Origin: Lysobacteraceae bacterium
GTDB lineage: Bacteria; Pseudomonadota; Gammaproteobacteria; Xanthomonadales; Rhodanobacteraceae
DNA: 64,000 nt
Assembly: GCA_021372495.1 (NCBI GenBank)
Contig: JAJFUF010000024.1
Location: forward strand, 62,001-126,000
Direction of reading: 5' to 3'
The notes beneath the pieces are model-generated. The model was not told where the DNA came from, did not search any database, and was given only the letters and a program-made list of their open reading frames with translations. A program made the translations under genes and the position numbers. Positions 63,081 to 64,000 of this stretch are shown piece after piece (position 1 is the first letter of the stretch; each line of letters starts with the position of its first letter).

Positions 63081-63524
63081 GTGACGACGCCCGTGGAAGT
63101 CCCCTGCCCGCACTGCGCGACGCTGAATCGCGTGCCCGGCACGCGCCTCGGCGAGCATCCGGCCTGCGGGCGCTGCAAGCAGCCGCTGTTCGGCGGCCAT
63201 CCGGTCGAGCTGCGCGGCGACACCTTCGACGCCATCGCCGCGCGCGGCGACCTGCCGGTGCTGGTCGACTTCTGGGCGCCGTGGTGCGGTCCGTGCCGCG
63301 CCTTTGCGCCGGTGTTCGCCGACGCCGCGCGCACGCTGGAGCCGCGGCTGCGCCTCGCCAAGATCGACACCGAGGCCGAGCCGGCGCTCGCCGCCCGCTT
63401 CGGCATCCGCAGCATCCCCACGTTGGCGCTGTTCCACCGTGGCCGCGAAGTCACCCGCAAGGCCGGCGCGATGGACGCGCCGTCGCTGCGGCACTGGCTG
63501 GATCGCGCACTGGCGCAGGCCTGA
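63081..63524 (+). CDS. trxC: Thioredoxin 2 (TrxC)
   Basis: A 147-aa protein with an N-terminal zinc-binding pair of CxxC motifs (PCPHC at residues 8-12 and GRC in AGACGRCK-like ACGRCKQP near 32) followed by a thioredoxin fold with active site WCGPCR (about residue 73). TrxC is a redox-stress thioredoxin of the cytoplasm. Translation from GTG 63081 with GGAG upstream gives the expected N-terminus (VTTPVEVPCPHC). Confidence 0.93.
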   Translation: MTTPVEVPCPHCATLNRVPGTRLGEHPACGRCKQPLFGGHPVELRGDTFDAIAARGDLPVLVDFWAPWCGPCRAFAPVFADAARTLEPRLRLAKIDTEAEPALAARFGIRSIPTLALFHRGREVTRKAGAMDAPSLRHWLDRALAQA

Positions 63525-63570
63525 CGCGGCGGCCGCCTCGCGCGGCGGCCGCCCGCCCACCCGGCGAGGA

Positions 63571-64000
63571 TCAGAACTCGGCCCATTCGCCGGCGACGCC
63601 GGCCGAAACCGCGATCGGCAGTGCGCTCGGCGCGCGCACCGGCTTCGCCGTGCGGCCGGTGCGTGCCGGCACGGCGCTTTCGGCGGCGCGGGGGATGCGC
63701 GCCGGCGCCGGCCGCGCCTCGGCCGGACCGTGTGCGTCCGTCGGCTGCGCGCGCCCTTCGCCATCGTCGCCGATGCGGAAAAAGGCGACCTGGCGCTGCA
63801 GCACATCGGCCTGCTCCTGCATCGCCCGGCTCGCCGCCGCGGCCTCCTCCACCAGCGCCGCGTTCTGCTGCGTCACCTCGTCCATCTGCATCACCGCAGT
63901 GGTGACCTGGTCGATGCCCGAGGACTGCTCCTGGCTGGCCGCCGCGATCTCCGCGACGATGTCCGTCACCTTCTTCACGCTCTCGACGATGTCCGCCAGC
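63571..64000 (-). CDS. Methyl-accepting chemotaxis protein, C-terminal part (cut by right edge)
   Basis: The frame is open to the window edge. IVESVKKVTDIVAEIAAASQEQSSGIDQVTTAVMQMDEVTQQNAALVEEAAAASRAMQEQA is the C-terminal arm of the MCP signalling hairpin, containing methylation-type Gln/Glu sites. After a low-complexity linker rich in Ala, Pro and Arg, the protein ends in GEWAEF, a near match to the xWxxF pentapeptide that tethers CheR. The sensory domain lies outside the window. Confidence 0.9.
   Translation of the reverse strand, partial: LADIVESVKKVTDIVAEIAAASQEQSSGIDQVTTAVMQMDEVTQQNAALVEEAAAASRAMQEQADVLQRQVAFFRIGDDGEGRAQPTDAHGPAEARPAPARIPRAAESAVPARTGRTAKPVRAPSALPIAVSAGVAGEWAEF

Overview
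The window is one contiguous stretch of very GC-rich chromosome (about 70% G+C by eye) with dense, mostly housekeeping gene content. Gene families and order point to a gammaproteobacterium of the order Xanthomonadales (Lysobacteraceae/Rhodanobacteraceae-like): a DUF6116 small protein, M28/PSMA-like and S10 exopeptidases, a VPS10-like secreted beta-propeller, PldA, a YcbB-type L,D-transpeptidase, and dispersed intergenic repeats of the 'GAGCGGCTTCGGCCGCG' kind. No tRNA, rRNA, CRISPR array, transposase or phage module was seen. Almost all long antisense reading frames are GC shadows of real genes.

Left part (1-14.8 kb). A succinate dehydrogenase locus on the minus strand (sdhC-sdhD-sdhA-sdhB) is surrounded by assembly factors: a 53-aa DUF1674/SDHAF4-like gene upstream, sdhE and a partial ygfX downstream, and divergent ygfZ. 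Then come a SleB-like cell-wall hydrolase, a glycine-zipper protein, a TatD nuclease, a beta-hydroxyacid dehydrogenase, a complete marR-OMF-emrA-emrB drug-efflux operon with a palindromic operator, tcdA and a DUF6116 gene.

Centre-left (14.8-19 kb). This is the most interesting locus: three co-directional genes encoding a six-TM histidine kinase (CqsS/LqsS type), a response regulator with an extended receiver (LqsR type) and a PLP-dependent alpha-hydroxyketone autoinducer synthase (CqsA/LqsA). It looks like a complete Lqs/Cqs quorum-sensing circuit of the kind known from Legionella and Vibrio, here in a Xanthomonadales-like background.

Middle (19-40 kb). A VPS10-like secreted protein with a LolA-like partner; DUF962, pirin, and an Old Yellow Enzyme divergent from an ArsR regulator; an SDR; an alpha/beta hydrolase; a two-receiver response regulator without output domain; a secreted unknown; the first cold-shock gene with a structured leader; a second glycine-zipper protein; a NERD protein; a MacAB/LolCDE-like ABC exporter operon; PolX; and an RHH regulator divergent from an SRPBCC protein across a near-perfect palindrome, followed by a decayed M19 dipeptidase.

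Right part (40-64 kb). MBL hydrolase, AlkZ/YcaQ glycosylase, phospholipase A, a 7TM diguanylate cyclase, M28 peptidase, a lipoprotein hydrolase, SlyD, two divergent L,D-transpeptidases of different families, an AhpD-like protein, an S10 peptidase, an RRM protein, the second cold-shock gene whose leader is related to the first, an rlmC-flavoprotein-yaiI run, a rhomboid protease, a MliC-COG3650 fusion lipoprotein, an ABC-2 exporter pair, TrxC, and the C-terminus of a chemoreceptor cut by the right edge. All functional assignments rest on motifs read directly from the translated sequence; no database search was run.
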